From positions 17,561,883 through 17,625,882 of the forward strand of contig CM043790.1 in NCBI GenBank assembly GCA_023974075.1: a stretch of DNA of 64,000 nucleotides, read 5' to 3'. How positions within the stretch are numbered: the stretch's first letter is position 1; every line of letters starts with the position of its first letter. Both the position numbers and the translations under genes were made by a program. This DNA comes from Chaenocephalus aceratus. Its lineage: Eukaryota; Chordata; Actinopteri; Perciformes; Channichthyidae. Shown here in pieces: positions 1 to 11,940 of this stretch. A model generated the notes under the pieces. The model worked only from the letters and a program-made list of their open reading frames with translations. It did not search any database and was not told the DNA's origin.

Positions 1-414
1 GTGAGTTGTACTGAGGAACAAGTATCACAGCACCGACGGGTGAAAAATAGTGTTTTGGTAACACGGGGTGTTCAGGTAACACTTAAAGACTTTGTTATGG
101 AACGCAAAGCAGAGTAGGGGGCTAGTACACCCTCCTGAGGCTCCGATTGTGGATGTCATGCGAGCATAACATGGTGAAAACAATCAGTCTAAATGAACAA
201 TCGGGACGGAAATGTTCGGATTTCCAAAGGGAGGTTCTGTGAATAAATTAAAAATCAAGAACTGAAATATTCATATCTTAGACTGCACTGTAACTTTTAT
301 CTTTTAATTTTTATTTTATTAGCTTTTCTTTTTAATGACTGATTTTAAATGCCATTTTCTTAATGTCTTTAATTTTTTTGTTTTTCTTTTAATGTTTCTT
401 TTATTATCTTTTAC
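1..414. other. No gene recognised
   Basis: The window opens with mixed sequence then T-rich DNA. No open frame, splice pattern or repeat family could be assigned. Confidence 0.5.
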
Positions 415-523
415 TGTTTTTAAATGCCTTTGTCTGAATGTCTTTCATTTTTGTAAAGCACCTTGAATTGCCTGGTGCTGAAAGGTGCTATATAAATAAA
501 CGTGCCTTGCCTTGCCTTGCCTT
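415..523 (+). repeat. Retroposon 3' tail with (TTGCC)n
   Basis: The block tgtaaagcaccttgaattgc...gctatataaataaa followed by repeated cttgc matches a second copy at 32131-32234. Such a stem-like segment with a short tandem tail is typical of fish LINE/SINE 3' ends. Confidence 0.7.
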
Positions 524-1425
524 TATGCATTACCTTTAGCTAACTGCTTAGAATGCTATGCTAGCTTTCCAACTTGTTTGTATACGCTCTCAATCCTCTT
601 GTTTATATTTGTTTTATTAATGCTTTACAATTTTTCTAAATATCCCATGACAACTGCATAAATACCCTCTGGGATAAAAGTTCCCCATGGTTGAGAATCA
701 CTGCTGATAATATGATTAACTGTGTTAATATCTTGGCTGTAATGTATATGTGTCTGAACTTCACATGCTCTTGGCCTGTATACAGTGAGTACAAAATAGA
801 GCCCTGTTATTTAAACCATGAATGGATTCTGCACACAGCAGTTCAGTTTCCACGGAAGCTGTCCCACAACTCCCCATAAAACTCCCAGTAACACAGTCTG
901 TCCAAACGGGTCATGACCTCTTGATTAAAATACAACCAGAGTCGAGCTCCTTCCTTGATTATAACTTAAAGCCAGTCAGGGTGAAAGTAAGGTTTGGCAA
1001 TAGTTAGCAATGTAGTGAATATATTAAGTTTACAAGGAAGAGAAGAGGGGAAATTCTTGATAGGCTGTCCTTTGCTCTTCTCTCCTTCGATATAGTGCTG
1101 CCTCTACATAACTGTTACTTACTGTCATTGGGTGTTGTCCTTGGCACAAAACAATCTCAATTGGCAGTAGATTGTATGAGCAATCTTCAAAACACGTTTT
1201 TAAAATCTTTCTTTCATTATTCCAGGAAGTTTCAGGCACAGATAGCTGGGAATAAAGGTGGGGTTCACTTGGAGTTTAACCATTCTAAAACATCCGTAAA
1301 GAATTAGGCCCAAAAACATTTAATGACTCAAAAAGGAAAAGTAACTTTCAGATGCACTGAGTGATGCCTTGAATTGCATTTTTCTCCTGCATGTACTGAA
1401 AAGGTTGTTGGATCATCAAATAGTG
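524..1425. other. No gene recognised
   Basis: AT-rich sequence with only short chance open frames on both strands; no conserved motif seen. Confidence 0.5.
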
Positions 1426-1490
1426 TTCTATTTCGTCCCTACTGACCGCCAGAGGCGGTGCTTTAAGCACTGGATATGTCCATCGCGCGC
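1426..1490 (+). repeat. DIRS left inverted terminal repeat
   Basis: Reads gttctatttcgtccctactg then accgccagaggcggtgcttt; matches the right-end copies in inverse orientation, closest over the final part to 6923-6984. The outer edge is approximate. Confidence 0.78.
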
Positions 1491-2040
1491 ATGCGCAGCT
1501 CGAGTACCAATAACAACAAAGTCACCTGTGACCCACGTGACACCGGCTATATCAGCCGGTGTCGTCAGAGGATCTATTCCTTTCATCTTCTCGCTGCGCG
1601 AGGGTACCGTGGCTACATTTTTGTAGCCTACAGCGTTCAGGTTTGAACGTTTGATCTGAGGGATTTCTCTGCAAGCAGCTGGCCGTGTGCAGCTTCGCGA
1701 CTGACAGTCGGAGCTACGGGTCGTTAACGCGTCCTCCAGGAGCTGTGGCCGGCTGTGCGCTGTGCAGAGCCTCAACAGACAGGTTTGTGTCAGCTTGTTG
1801 CTGGTGATGGCTGTGTTCCCGCACCCTCTCCCAGCCAAGTTGTCCTGATTGCCGTCTTATTTTTTGTGGCTTAGACTTCCTCTCCCATAAAGTTGCCCTT
1901 ATGCTCTTTTGAAAGTTCTGCTTGTGGCGTTGTGCCCGAGCTATCATTAGCATTTGAGTCCCAGCTTTGGCTGCGTCCCTCATTCAATTTAGTATGGAAA
2001 GCCCAGAGTGTCATACTTTAAACCCGTTTTTCGTTTAGAT

Positions 2041-3330
2041 GCAGAGAGTAAGGTAAGTACTTTCTATTTCTTAGAAGCTATTATCTGGTCTTAACATTTG
2101 TGTTCTGACTTGGTCGCTTGATTGTTAGCAGCAGCCGCTTGGCTAACACCTTGCGGTTGAGCTTAACTATTAACTCAGGGCAGTGCTCCCGCTCCCGGTA
2201 GCATAGGGTTTGATTGCAGTAGCGCTAGATCGTTGTATTACTGCTCCTAGTACTAGACTCCTAGCACTAGGATGATATGCAGAGAACATCTTCACTGCGG
2301 GTGCTGTGTGCTCTGTATGTGCGGTTACTACTGTAACCATGGCCTACGGTTCTATGCGGGCTGTTCTCTTTCTTAGAAGCTAATTATCTGGTCTTAACAT
2401 TGTGTTCTGACTTGGTTGCTTGATTGTTAGCAGCAGCCGCTTGGCTAACACCTTGCATGTACTATTAAGCTTCATTATTTAACTCAGCTGGTGAGGGCAG
2501 TGTTCTCGCTCCCGCTCCCGGTAAACGCATGGTATGGTTGCAGTAGCGCGATATTGTTGTATTTACTGCTCCTAGTACTAGACTCCTAGCACTAGGACGA
2601 TATGCAGAGAACAATCTTCACTGTGTGTGCTGTGTGCTCTGCATGTATGGCCATTAAGGAGGATTTCATCCTCCCAATATTATATTGTCTAGTGGGCAGC
2701 CGTTGGCTGACACTTTTAGGCACCGGCCACAGTTACTACTGTAACTAAGGTTCTAAGCCGTAAGTACTGGCCATAATTACTACTGTAACTACGGTTCCAA
2801 GCCGTGTAAGTACTGGCCATAGTCAATACCGTAACTACGGCTCTAGGCTGTGTAAGTACTGGCCATAGTTAATACTGTAAGTACGGGTTTAAGCCGTAAG
2901 TACTGGCCATAGTTACTACTGTAACTACGGTCCAAGCCGTGCAAGTACTGGCCATAGTCAATACCGTAACTACGGCTCTATGCTGTGTAAGTACTGGCCA
3001 TAGTTACTACTGTAACTACGGTTCTAAGCCATGTAAGTACTGGCCATAGTTACTACTGTAACTACGGCTCTATGCTGTGTAAGTTCTGAGCATAGTTACG
3101 ACTGTAACTACGGTTATATGCCGTGTGAGCCCTGGCCATGGTTACTGCTGTAACTACGGCTCTGTGCTGTTCTCTTCTTTAGAAGCTAGTTATCTGGTCT
3201 TAAACATGTGTTATTTGACTTGATCTCGCTTGATCGTTAGCAGCAGCCGCTCGGCTAACGTCTTGCGTATACTGTTAAGCTTCTTTATTTTACCCAGCTA
3301 GGTGAAGAAAGTGCTCTCGCTCCCGCTCCC
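2041..3330 (+). repeat. Long internal repeats (about 325 bp) in the DIRS 5' region
   Basis: A block starting near tagaagcta(t)tatctggtct and containing gcagcagccgcttggctaac occurs at about 2070, 2375 and 3180. The first two copies also share cctagtactagactcctagc and cagagaaca. Confidence 0.7.
2700..3150 (+). repeat. Tandem array of about 45-60 bp units
   Basis: Repeated gtaagtactggccatagtta followed by ctactgtaactacgg and an aagccgtg-like end, at least eight units. Each unit has a small inverted repeat (tagttac/gtaacta) resembling the tagttac..gtaacta motif at the DIRS right end. Confidence 0.85.
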
Positions 3331-3407
3331 TCTACCGGTAATGCGGATGTAGCTACATCCCTTTTTCTGTTCGCCGAGTAGTAGCACCGCTCCACTCTTC
3401 CCGTTCA

Positions 3408-4240
3408 GCAGGTAGCTGGTGAAGGCTGTGTTCCCGCACCCGCTCCCGGTTACGCTGCATCTGGCATTCGTCTCTAACTCAACCAGTGAAGGCAGTTCTC
3501 GCCCCCGCTCCTGGTAGACGCCAAACGGCCTCGTTTTTCCGTTAAGCAGGTAGCCGGTGAAGGCTGTGTTCCCGCACCCGCTCCCGGATATGCTGCATCT
3601 GGCATTCGTCTCTAACTCAACCAGTGAAGGCAGTTCTCGCCCCCGCTCCTGGTAGATGCCAAACTGCCTCGTTTTTCCATTAAGCAGGTAGCTGGTGAAG
3701 GCTGTGTTCCCGCACCCGCTCCCGGATACGCTGCATCTGGCATTCGTCTCTAACTCAACCAGTGAAGGCAGTGTTTTCACCCCCGCTCCTGGTAGACGCC
3801 AAACTGCCTTGTTTTTCTGTTAAGCAGGTAGCTGGTGAAGGCTGTGTTCCCGCACCCGCTCCCGGATATGCTGCATCTGGCATTCGTCTCTAACTCAACC
3901 AGTGAAGGCAGTTCTCGCCCCCGCTCCTGGTAGATGCCAAACTGCCTCGTTTTTCCATTAAGCAGGTAGCTGGTGAAGGCTGTGTTCCCGCACCCGCTCC
4001 CGGATACGCTGCATCTGGCATTCGTCTCTAACTCAACCAGTGAAGGCAGTGTTCTCGCCCCCGCTCCTGGTAGACGCGGAACTGCCTTGTTTCTCCGTTA
4101 AGCAGGTAGATGGTGAAGGCTGTGTTCCCGCACCCGCTCCCAGTTATGCTGCATCTGGCATTCGTCTCTAACTCAGCCGGCAGTGTTCTCGCCCCCGCTC
4201 CTGGTAGACGCTGAACTGCCGTGTTTATTAATCCAGCCAG
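3408..4240 (+). repeat. Tandem array of 138-140 bp units
   Basis: Units start gcaggtagctggtgaaggct at 3408, 3546, 3684, 3824, 3962 and 4102, then a partial; a related block restarts near 4347. The 138-bp period is a multiple of three, so the minus strand is open across several units (3298-3780), probably by chance. Confidence 0.9.
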
Positions 4241-4357
4241 GTGAAGGCAGTGCTCTCGCTCCCGCTCCCTCTGCCGGTAATGTGGGTGTAATTACATCCC
4301 TCTTTCTGTTCGGCGAGTAGCAGCAACGCTCTACTCTTTCCATTAAGCAGGTAGCTG

Positions 4358-4816
4358 GTGAAGGCTGTGTTCCCGCTCCCGGCTACGCTGCATCTGGCTA
4401 CCTACAGAATGGTTCATTCATGTAGCGCCTGTATGGCTTCTCTTGAGCCCGAGGACGGCCCCTCCTGCCTCGGCCGCCTCTGGCGGTCAGTTGGGACGAA
4501 ATTCGAGCATCTGAGGGAGGTTCTCACGGTAAACGCCTGCATGAGCTGTAGCTGCATGCCTCGGGTGCTCAGAGTGGCTAGAATCACTGAGGTGGAATGT
4601 CTGGCAGCAGCCAACAGACACCTTTCCTTGTCACATCCTCCTCCAGATCAATTCGGCCGTTCCCGACGACTTGAGGGAGCGATGGCTATGTGTGCTCCCC
4701 CCAATAGAAGGACTAGAAACAGGCTGTCCTCTAAAGTGGATCGGCTAGCTGCCGATAGGGGCATGATGAAGTCGCCTCTTGGCCCTTCAGCCTGGGCCCG
4801 GTGTAGGGGCTGCTAG
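4358..4816 (+). pseudogene. DIRS gag-like fragment
   Basis: Contains CSACMASLEPEDG and LREVLTVNACMSCSC, cysteine-bearing segments like those in fish DIRS gag proteins. It ends at a stop before the low-complexity P/C-rich region; a further gag part probably lies in other frames up to about 5330. Confidence 0.6.
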
Positions 4817-5459
4817 CGGGCCGCCTGTCCCCCCCCCCCTCCTTCGGTTGGCGCCCATCCTTCGGTTGGCGCACCTCCTTCGGCTGACGCACCTCCTTCG
4901 GTTGACGGAGAGTCCTCCGTAGCGTACCAGTCGAGCCAGGGGAGCTGTTTAGGTCAGCTGCCCTGGAGGCACTGGAGCGTGCCGCCCAAGCTAGGCAGAG
5001 CAGGCAGCAGCACTCGGGTCCTCGCAGACCTGTGCCCACTCCCAGCAGGCCCAGGGGCCGCTCTAGCAGCCGCACTCAGCCGCCGGATTACAGGGGTGGT
5101 CTGCAGAGGGCTTAGCGGCCCACTCAACCGCCTCCCAATGACTTTCGTGCCCCAGGTCGCCCGCCTTCCAGGCGGCCTCGTACCCCAGAGCCTTACCGGA
5201 GCCCCCCAAGAGGCTCCAGGGTCCGGGGGGCTGGGCCCTGACATCCCGGGGGTGGTCGGCGGCTGCTTTCCCAGCAGCAGCTCAGTTTCTGGGCGGTCTG
5301 TACTTCCGTCCCTTGGGTGGTTTTCACCTTAACCCAGGGGTACGGACCGCAGCTCCGGCCCCTAGCCTTCGGCTGGGTCTAATTGACAGTCGTCAGCGAT
5401 CCGGCAGGGGCCCTAGCTCTGGGTCAAGAGTTGTCCGTCCTTCTGTCCAAGGACGCAAT

Positions 5460-6000
5460 CAAGCCAGTAAGACCCTCTGCTTAGCCAGGGGGTTCTACTC
5501 GGCATACTTTCTCGTGAGCAAGAAAGTCGGCAGATTTCGCCTGATCTTGGACCTCAGAGGAATCAACAGATTCCTGAAGGTGCTGCCATTCTATATGCTG
5601 ACTACTGCATACGCACAGGTGGAGTGGTTCTCAACCGAGGGATGCCTACTTCCACGTGGGCCGGGCAAGAGGGTGCCTTATATTCAGTTCCTCCGGCCCT
5701 TGGGCAGACTGGCAGCTGCCTCGGCCCGCTGTTGTTGCGCCCCATGCAGATGTGGCTGAACAGCCTTCACTTGGACGCCAAGTGGCACAGGCACAGGGAA
5801 GTCAGGGTGTCGCAGCATTTCTCCACTCTCTGTCACGCTGGAGGGGCAGGGCCTATCTCCTGGTAGGCGTGCCCATGGGCGCCATCCCATCCCGCCAGGA
5901 GACCATCACCATAGGTGCATGTCTCTCAGGGTGGGGTGCAGTGCGGCAGGGCAGGACCGTTCAGGGTCAGCGGTCTGCTGTGGCTGCGATTTCTGCCCGA
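5460..6000 (+). pseudogene. DIRS reverse transcriptase / RNase H remnant
   Basis: GFYSAYFLVSKKVGRFRLIL and LPFYMLTTAYAQV in one frame (about 5490-5625), then a frame change. No intact YxDD active site was found. IPSRQETITIGACLSGWGAV (about 5880-5940) fits the RNase H segment. Several frameshifts and missing catalytic region mean it is dead. Confidence 0.75.
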
Positions 6001-6184
6001 CATGTTCGGGTCGACGGCGCCACGGCGGGGTGCCACAGGTCGGTGTCCCTCTTTATGAGAAGGGCTTTACGGCAGCGTCCCCCTTGCACCCCGAGGGCTC
6101 CGGCTTGGGACCTGCCCCTGCTGCCGGATGCCCTATCATCTCCTCCCTTCGAGCTCCTGGCCCCAGGTGGGGCTTAGGTGGCTG

Positions 6185-6822
6185 CCCACGAAGGCAGCAT
6201 TTCTGCTTGCCATAGCCTCAGGGAAGCGAGTCGGGGAGTTGCATGTCCTCTCCATAAACAATACATGCCCGAGGTGAGACTCTCAGGCGTTGCCCTTTGG
6301 ACAATTGTGGCATTCCCGCCCGGGGTCCTTCCACAAACCCACTTCAATCAGCCTGCCCAGCTGGCACGCTTTGACATTCAGGAGTACGGCACGTCGAAGT
6401 TGCTGTGCCCTGGGGGTGCCCAAAGGGCGTATATCAAGGCTACTGCCTGTATACGGCAGGAGGAGCAACTCTTGATTTTGCCCTGGCGGCACTAAAGGAG
6501 GTTATGCCCTCTAACCAGTGGCTGCCCCACTGGGTTGTCGATACCATCTCACAGGCTTACGAGGCCAGTGGCCGCCCCCCTGACATCAGGCTGAGATGCC
6601 ACTCTCCAAGGAGCATCTCAACATATTGGGCTGCCCTGAGAGGGGTGCCCCTGGAGACCATCTGCGCCGCGGCGTCGTGGGCGTCTTCTGGCACATTCTC
6701 CAGTTGTCATCAGGTCAATGTCGCCACTCCCCATTCTTTGGGCGTGGTCCTTTTGCCGAACTCCGCTGCTTCCAGTGGTGAGCAAGGGCTTGGATTCTTC
6801 ATGACATTGTTGGTATAAGTCA
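6185..6822 (+). pseudogene. DIRS tyrosine recombinase remnant
   Basis: AAFLLAIASGKRVGELHVLS in one frame, then a stop. After frame changes come WLPHWVVDTISQAYEASGRP and the HSPRS box, which supplies the conserved H-x-x-R. The place where relatives have the nucleophilic Tyr reads FSSCHQVNV, so the Tyr seems replaced. Confidence 0.78.
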
Positions 6823-7036
6823 TCCAGTGCTTAAAGCACCACCTCTGGCGGTCAGTAGGGACGAAATAGAACGATAGTTACGGCTGTAACTATCGATTTA
6901 TGTGAAAGATATTGCCTCAGTGCGCGATGGACATATCCAGTGCTTAAAGCACCGCCTCTGGCGGTCATCCGGGACTCATAGAACCGTAGTTACAGCCGTA
7001 ACTATCGATTTATGTGAAAGATATTGCCTCAGAGAT
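6822..7036 (+). repeat. DIRS right inverted terminal repeat, duplicated
   Basis: Two tandem units of about 118 bp, each with ccagtgcttaaagcaccncc tctggcggtc and then tagttac(g/a)gc(t/c)gtaactatc plus gatttatgtgaaagatattg. Confidence 0.8.
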
Positions 7037-9978
7037 TTTTATGTGCAGGCATTATGTCCTTTTAAATCCCAAACAACCAGCAACCACTTTTACTTAACAT
7101 ACACATTCTTTAACTGGAAAATGTCTTTATCTCTCATAAACACCTCCAGTTTGTGGCTGACAGCCAATGTATATAACCATGTTGGCTTAATTAGGAAATT
7201 CCTCTATTGTCTTCATTATTTGGACTGGAGCTAAACATATTTTGGTTTCTTTCCTGCATGTTACTTTAACATTCAAAATATCACCTTTAAGACTGCTGTT
7301 TGAACTTGAACTGGGTTCCTTTGTGTCCTCTTCTGCTGCTCTTTGAAGCTCTTTCCAGCTTACTCTGATAAAAATGTGAAATCAAAACATTCAGGCAATC
7401 ACTATGTGGACACCTTCAGCAGGAGTCATATTTTATGTTCACTCCTTGCTTCTCTTATGTTTGTTCTTTGATTACACTGGGAGTTAACATAGTTTACAAT
7501 GTCACTGTGAGACCAAGCAGTAAGGCAACAGGACACAGGAGTTGTTTAAATAAACTGGGTTTTTTATTTCCCCAAATATCCAAAGAAAAACATTATAAAC
7601 CAAGAATCTCTAAAAATTAGGCCTATAAAAGAGTTCAACAGACAATAAACATGACATTTTGACAGAACTCAACAAACTGACCTGCTACAATGACAACCAA
7701 GGAACCTATACAAAACCTATACAAAACCAAAATCCCCTCTTTGACATGGAAGCAGGTGGTTTGTCCCAATCTGTCACAATTGGCTGCTTGCAATATTTAT
7801 GAGTCCTCAGCGCTCAGCCACGCCTTTTGCTGAACCAGGAAGTAACCTCCCCCAACGGCCACGGTAACTCAAATGATATAAAGTCATTAATACAAACAAA
7901 TACTTGTGTTAGCTGTGCTAACATTTTGTAAATAAACTAAGTAATGTCAAATTACAAGCAAATAAGGAGTTTACCATCTAAATCGAATGTCTGGTAATAA
8001 TAATTGCCATGTTTTACTGCATCTGAACTGAAGCAAAACTACTGAAGGTGAGGGTGCAGTGTAATTGTTTTTACACTGTTTGGCTGTGGCCATCACACTG
8101 TGACACCGTCACATACAATGTAGCTGGCTGTTCTATTTATAAATTATATGAAAACAAAATTTTAATAAACAACAGGACCTTGTTTGTTGAAGTAAATGAG
8201 TATGATTTCCATAGTGTCTTTCAAAGTATTTCAACATCACGTATGGGAGTTTATCACTCATTGTTGGTTTGCATTTGTTTGCATTATGTGAGTTAATTGT
8301 ACTTTTTCTTTTGTGTCTCTGTTTGCTTCACACATTTATTTACCAACTACAGTAAACATGCACATGTTATAGCTTGATAGCTGTTTTACCACTGAACGCT
8401 AAAGGGATAGTACAACTGTTGTGTGAATACAGTAGGCCTACACCTATTTTCCTGCTTGGCAACCAGCTGTTGATTTGAGCTTTGTCAATCTTTTCAACCA
8501 ACTCGGCAACAAAGCAAATTAGTATATTTACCAAAATGTCAAACTTCTAAAACTTTTAAAATACTAATTTTAGCTTAATCTTTAACCATGCTACAATTTT
8601 GCTCCATAGCAATGTCAACCACTTTGGTCCAGATTGATGTGAGGTGAATTTTTAACAAGATATTTAAGGGTCAAATGTTAGCATGATAAAGTATAATAGT
8701 GAAGGTACAACATGTAATAACCTACAAGCTTAAAATCAACATGTAATAACCTACAAGCTTAAAATCAACATGTAAGCATTTACAAGGAACAAATAGTATA
8801 AAGACTAAAGGCAGGTAATTCACCAATCCATGCACGAATAAGTGTTGTGTTATGTCTGTAATGCTAAATTAATTATTGGAACTGTATGGGAAGTAATGCA
8901 ATTTCAGGCATGTGCAATAGTTCAGAAATAAATCATTTAATAAATGACAACGACAAAAAAGAGCAGGAGAAAGAGAGGAAATAATTGAGGGGATGGATTT
9001 AACAGTGGATAAAATGCCACCAGGATGAGTGGAGTTCTCTGATGGGGCTTTTACAAATGACATTCTCCAATTTGGATTACAGTATTGACATTTGGTCAAT
9101 GAGTACAGTGGGAGTATGCATCTGTGGAGCTTCATGTAGTGAAATTGAGAGCATACCTCTTAAATATATTACTGAAATGTGAATCATAGATAACTAGTAT
9201 GTTGTACATAAAGTTATTTCACAAAATCTTGCAAAACTAATTCTGCCTCTCCAGTGAAAGGAGGAAACGTTTATAAATGACATGTCATGTCATCCAGTTT
9301 AACATACTGAATATGCTTTGTGGCTCAAAATAGAGACAAAATAAAAAGAGCAGTGGTGTAAAGGGACGTTGTGAAGAACATTTTACAGCTACAATAGATT
9401 TTGAAATAGCCTTGTGCACTTGTAAAGAACACAGGCGTTCTTTGCGGTACAAACACACCCACTTCCACAACAAGGCCAGTATTTAACAGTTATCTTCTTG
9501 ATGTTGACCATGCAAAAACAAAATATATCAATTTGGAGACCTTCATCAGTACTTTTCCTTTTATGAAGTACACTTTATACCTATGTCTTTAGTTGTGTGT
9601 GAATTTTGAAGCTAGCGTTTGCGTTTGTGGTACTTAAATCAATACAGATAGCTAAATACACCCTATGGTACTTAATGGAAAACTTTTGTATGTTTAACTT
9701 ACATGTGAGTAGTCATGTGTTTACCGGTGGAATCACAACTGCTGCTGATCTCTCTCTATGGAGCCAAGATGGTGACAATAACAAATGAGAAGTATCCAGG
9801 ATCAAACTCTCAACTTCTATACTGTTTTAGGTACACACTACTTAGTTAATCACAGTGGACATCATATTGCCATAATTGTCAGTGTTAGAGCACTTACAGA
9901 ATAACTCACATTGAGACAGAATCAGACACAGTGACATTGTAATCAGGGGAGAAAAAAAGCAGAGGTGGGAAATAACTA
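7037..9978. other. No gene recognised
   Basis: AT-rich sequence; small open frames on both strands lack known motifs. The only internal structure noted is a 30-bp direct repeat at 8708-8775. Confidence 0.5.
8708..8775. repeat. Two-copy 30-bp direct repeat
   Basis: aacatgtaataacctacaag plus cttaaaatca occurs twice head to tail, with a partial third aacatgtaa. Confidence 0.9.
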
Positions 9979-10527
9979 CCCAGCTAGAAATGTTTGGTTC
10001 TAAAAACATTCTGAGAATGTTACCATTCACTGTTCTTGGAATGTTTTCAGCAGGAAGTTTTATCTTGGTTCCCAGAATGTTCTTCTGAAAGGTAGGATAA
10101 CGTTCTCTAAAAACATTCTTCAAATGTTTGGTAATAACCTTTTTTAATGTTTTTGATAACATTGTTAGAACATTATGCCCTACTATTCTTAAAACGTTTT
10201 CAGCTGCAAGTTAGATTTTTTTATGTTGCCAGAATGTTTTAGAGAACATTATCCTACCTTTCAGGAGAACATTCTGGGAACCAAACCAAAAAGTCCCCCT
10301 GAAAAAGTTTTAAGAACAGTAGGTCATAATGTTCTAACAATGTTATCAAACACATCTTAAGAAGGTTATCACCAAGCATTTCAAGAATGTTTTTAAAGAA
10401 CGTTATCCTACCTTTCAGGAGAACATTCTGGGAACCAAAATAAAACGTCCCGCTGAAAACATTCCTAGAACAATGAATGGTAACATTCTCAGAATTGTTT
10501 GTGAACCAAAAATGTCTAGCTGGGAAC
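9979..10527. mobile_element. Long-palindrome MITE, AACGTT/ACATTC-rich
   Basis: Starts cccagctagaaatgtttggt and ends with its reverse complement around aaaaatgtctagctggga; most of the 550 bp folds on itself. No coding sequence. Family uncertain. Confidence 0.7.
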
Positions 10528-10689
10528 TCAGACATGCCACTGCAAACATGCAATATCAGTTTATCATGAATTACGTGCTTGTTTGTTTTTTTCAAAAGAA
10601 AAATATGGTGACATCAAATTTCTTAAAACATCCTTTTCAAACAAATGCAACAAGTTTGTTTTTTAAAGCCCTATAGAAATAAATCTGAC

Positions 10690-11160
10690 GTTGACCATGA
10701 CCGTGTTAATATTTCCCATCACAGGAACGTTTTATAAAAAAAGAATAACCTCCTGAAAACAGTTTCAGAATGTTGCTTGGAGAATGTTCTTCATTTGTTA
10801 TCATGTTACATTGAGGGAACGTTTTATAAAGAACATCTTTAATGTTCAAACGTCCAAAACACATCCTTAGAATGTTGCAGGCAAAACGTTCCACCTTTGT
10901 TAACATATCACATTAAAGGAACATTTTATAAAACACTTTCTGTTATCTCAGGTCTCAATAACATCCTCAAAACATCCTCTGAATGTTGCAGTTAAAACGT
11001 TATGTCTTAGTTAACCTTAAACCTTATAGGAACATTATTTGAAATAATAAACATCCTAAAAAGGTTCTTTGAACATCAGATCAAAACGTTTCTTTAAAAC
11101 ATTATTAGAACCTGTAGGTAATGTAGCCAAAGTTGTGAGAACGTTCCCCGCTGGGTAAGT
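10690..11160. repeat. Related AACGTT-rich degenerate repeat
   Basis: Successive aggaacgttttataaa-like blocks spaced about 100 bp (10724, 10815, 10916, 11028) and a terminal gaacgttccccgctgggtaa, which resembles the inverse of the CCCAGC ends of the preceding element. Confidence 0.6.
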
Positions 11161-11562
11161 ACATTTACACAAGTACTGTGCTTAAGTACAATTTTGATAT
11201 ACTTGTACTGTACTTGAGTATTTCCATCTATTGCTACTTTGTGCTTCTACTCCTAAATCGTGTACTTTTACACTTTAAAAAGATTTTAGTTCCACCTGGA
11301 GTAAATTTCACAAGCTACCCTGCAGCATACAAAGTAATTAAAATTCGCTCCACCTTTACCAGCTTTTATAACACTTTAATGCATCAATAATTATTATTCT
11401 GAAAGGGACCAATTTGAATCAGTACTTTTGGTACATTAAGTATATTTAGATGCTAATACTTATTGGTAACATCTTGATTGCAGGACTTTTACTTGTAACA
11501 GAGTATTCCTACACTCTGGTACTTTTACTCAAGTACAAGATCTGAGTACTTCTTCCACCGCC
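11156..11562. mobile_element. Dispersed MITE with AAGTAC ends
   Basis: From gtaagtacatttacacaagt to ctcaagtacaagatctgagt plus acttcttccaccgc. Short inverted AAGTAC motifs at both ends and no coding capacity; this form is frequent in fish genomes from general knowledge. Confidence 0.55.
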
Positions 11563-11940
11563 ATGCTGTTGCATTATAATTATCATGCAGATGACATAAC
11601 ATTCCTAAAATGTCTGCATACTGAGGATATGGCAGGACACAAACATTTGACAAACACGGAAAAAACATATATTCTATATACAGTATGGTAACGACAGCAC
11701 AGACAAACATGCTGCGACAATCCCTAGGGCTTACATCATTTATTGGGAATGGTAGGTCACGGTGACCAGTTCATATCATCTCCATTTGCCATCATCATCA
11801 TCAGGCCTCTTGCAACATCCGTTATGAAACTGCCTGTCACAAAGCAGTGGCAGCTTCGGCATCAAGTGTACTATTTAAAGGTCAAATCCCCCCACTCTGC
11901 ACAGCACATCTTTAGCGTTGCAAAACAAGTATTTTACCAA

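Larger units (their letters stand above)
1426..7036 (+). mobile_element. Degenerate DIRS-type retrotransposon
   Basis: Inverted terminal repeats: gaccgccagaggcggtgctt...cactggatatgtcc near 1446-1490 returns as its reverse complement at 6826-6868 and 6923-6984. Between them, in plus orientation, are a gag-like segment, a reverse transcriptase with YFLVSKKVGRFRLILDLRGI, an RNase H piece (GACLSGWGAV) and a tyrosine recombinase (HWVVDTISQAYEASG; GVPLETICAAASWAS). RT, RNase H and tyrosine recombinase between inverted repeats are the DIRS hallmark. Frameshifts break every gene, so this copy is not autonomous. Confidence 0.88.

Noticed and set aside
1..10. The first bases gtgagt as the donor of an upstream exon
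   Set aside because: The window edge gives no exon to support it; a six-base match is expected by chance.
2700..3150. CRISPR-like regularly spaced repeat
   Set aside because: Units are contiguous and degenerate, without unique spacers; the setting is a vertebrate DIRS element.
4731..5332. Proline/arginine-rich host gene on either strand
   Set aside because: GC-rich frames overlap on both strands inside the DIRS element and have no recognisable host domain.
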